The notes beneath the pieces were generated by a model, which worked only from the letters and a program-made list of their open reading frames with translations, ran no database searches and had not been told where the DNA came from. Position numbers and translations under genes: made by a program. A stretch of 6,396 nt of DNA from contig JAQUAA010000036.1 of NCBI GenBank assembly GCA_028687495.1, positions 1 through 6,396 of the forward strand, written 5' to 3'. The stretch comes from Minisyncoccota bacterium (GTDB taxonomy: Bacteria > Patescibacteriota > Minisyncoccia > Minisyncoccales > RBG-13-42-11). Positions 5,250 through 6,396 of the stretch are shown piece after piece (position 1 is the first letter of the stretch; each line of letters begins with the position of its first letter).

Positions 5250-6396
5250 TGAATGTTAAAAGTTTATTAAGAAAGATTGTTCCTCCTTTTTTGCTTAATT
5301 TTTATCACTTTACCCTTGCCTTATTGGGTGCTGTTTTATATGGATTTCCCTCGAAAAGAATCAAGGTAATCGGGGTTACGGGCACCAACGGCAAAACGAC
5401 GGTGGTTAATTTTATCACCAAGATTCTGGAAGAAGCCGGTTTTAAAGTTGGCGCACTTTCTTCAATTTATTTTAAGGCAGGGGAAAAAGAGTGGCCCAAT
5501 AAATTAAAAATGACCATGCCCGGTCGCCTGATTATTCAGCAATATTTGAGGAAAGCAGTTAATGCTGGTTGTCAGTATTTTGTTCTGGAAGTCACTTCAG
5601 AGGGAATTAAACAGTACCGCCATAAATTCATTAATTTTAAAGTGGCGGTTTTCACCAATTTGAGTCCGGAACACATTGAGGCGCACGGCGGTTTTGAAAA
5701 TTATAAAAAAGCAAAAGGAAAACTTTTCCAGGCAGTTAAAAACATTCACGTCATCAATCTTGATGATGAAAACGCCGATTATTTTCTTCGATTTCCGGCC
5801 AAGAAAAAATATACCTACGGTTTGGATCGGGGAGATATCAATAATAAAAATGTGCAGTTTAATCTAAAATTGCCGGGCGAATTCAATATTTATAATGCTT
5901 TGGCTGCAACTGCTGCTGGGGTGTCTCAGGGAATCAGCTTGGATATTTGCAAAAAAGCCGTGGAAAAAGTGGAAGGGGTGCAGGGCAGGATGGAGCAGGT
6001 TGTTTCCGAGCCTTTCAAGGTTTTTGTTGATTACGCTTTTACTCCCAATGCCCTGACAAAGGTGTATCAGACCCTCAAGTCGCAAAAGGGAAAAATGATA
6101 TGCGTTTTGGGCGCCTGCGGCGGCGGAAGAGACAAATGGAAAAGACCTGTTTTAGGGGAAATTGCGGCAAGATTCTGCGACGAAATCATTATCACTAATG
6201 AGGACCCTTACGATGAAAATCCGATGGAAATTATCGAACAGGTGGCCTCGGGCGCGAAAGGAAAGGCGGAAAGAATACTGGACAGGAGAAAGGCGATTGA
6301 AAAATCGTTGGAATTAGCCCTGCCGGGAGATACGGTTGTGATTACTGGTAAGGGTTCAGAGCCCTGGATAGTCGAAGCTCATGGCAAAAAAATTCC
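5249..6396 (+). CDS. MurE-like Mur ligase lacking the N-terminal domain (3' end beyond window)
   Basis: The frame is open from ATG 5249 to the window end (382 codons shown). The protein matches the central ATPase and C-terminal domains of MurE-type ligases, which add an amino acid to UDP-MurNAc peptides. Motifs are P-loop VTGTNGKTT (43-51), substrate loop MTMPGR (88-93), LEVTSEGIKQYR (113-124), FTNLSPEHIEAH (135-146), likely carbamylated K156 in YKKAK, NIYNAL (213-218), GRMEQV (246-251), DYAFTP (261-266), GACGGGRDKWKRP (288-300) and GKGSEPW (367-373). The P-loop starts only about 44 residues in, so the roughly 90-residue MurE domain that binds the UDP part is missing. In its place is a short hydrophobic stretch (residues 10-33). 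The DNPR selectivity motif of DAP-adding MurE reads EDPY (318-321), so the amino acid added cannot be predicted. I recall similar short forms from Parcubacteria. MurT or another Mur-like enzyme is a less likely alternative. Confidence 0.87.
   Translation, partial: MNVKSLLRKIVPPFLLNFYHFTLALLGAVLYGFPSKRIKVIGVTGTNGKTTVVNFITKILEEAGFKVGALSSIYFKAGEKEWPNKLKMTMPGRLIIQQYLRKAVNAGCQYFVLEVTSEGIKQYRHKFINFKVAVFTNLSPEHIEAHGGFENYKKAKGKLFQAVKNIHVINLDDENADYFLRFPAKKKYTYGLDRGDINNKNVQFNLKLPGEFNIYNALAATAAGVSQGISLDICKKAVEKVEGVQGRMEQVVSEPFKVFVDYAFTPNALTKVYQTLKSQKGKMICVLGACGGGRDKWKRPVLGEIAARFCDEIIITNEDPYDENPMEIIEQVASGAKGKAERILDRRKAIEKSLELALPGDTVVITGKGSEPWIVEAHGKKI

Noticed and set aside
5864..6085. A minus-strand 73-codon frame and other short frames inside uvrB and the Mur ligase
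   Set aside because: They overlap strongly conserved coding sequence and show no family motifs, so they are treated as shadows.
1..6396. CRISPR arrays, insertion sequences, att sites, tRNA or rRNA genes, toxin-antitoxin pairs or phage genes
   Set aside because: No regularly spaced repeats, transposase-like proteins, cloverleaf-like segments or phage motifs were seen; nearly all bases are accounted for by housekeeping or signalling genes.

Overview
The window reads as a short piece of genome from a small-genome bacterium of the Candidate Phyla Radiation (Patescibacteria), most likely of Parcubacteria type. This rests on the lysine/isoleucine-rich proteins, very tight gene packing, weak ribosome binding sites, the CheY-like receiver subtype, and a Mur ligase without its N-terminal domain whose motifs I recall from Parcubacteria. 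The lineage is an inference from remembered families, not a database result. The genetic code looks standard: every complete gene ends in TAA or TAG, and none needs UGA read as an amino acid.

Layout: (1) Positions 17-2993, plus strand, hold a tight unidirectional series: a stand-alone V4R-domain protein, two CheY-like single-domain response regulators, formamidopyrimidine-DNA glycosylase (fpg/mutM), and the DNA polymerase III delta subunit (holA). Gaps are 1-11 bases, so this is probably one operon joining a small-molecule sensor and two receivers to DNA repair and replication genes. (2) Positions 2980-5191, minus strand, hold uvrB followed by rpsT (ribosomal protein S20). rpsT begins inside the end of uvrB and converges on holA with a 14-base overlap. 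(3) A 57-base AT-rich divergent spacer (5192-5248) separates uvrB from a plus-strand Mur ligase related to MurE (5249 to the window end, incomplete).

Most genes are housekeeping: base-excision repair (Fpg), nucleotide-excision repair (UvrB), replisome clamp loading (HolA), translation (S20) and peptidoglycan precursor synthesis (Mur ligase). The least explained part is the V4R-receiver-receiver cassette, which has no histidine kinase or output domain in view. The V4R protein keeps cysteines and a glutamate in a pattern like the zinc site I recall from MopR-type phenol sensors. Other points worth checking are an Fpg shortened by about 21 residues in its N-terminal domain, an inverted repeat over the convergent holA/rpsT stop codons, and a Mur ligase with altered amino-acid selectivity motifs. 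I found no CRISPR array, insertion sequence, phage gene, tRNA or rRNA.
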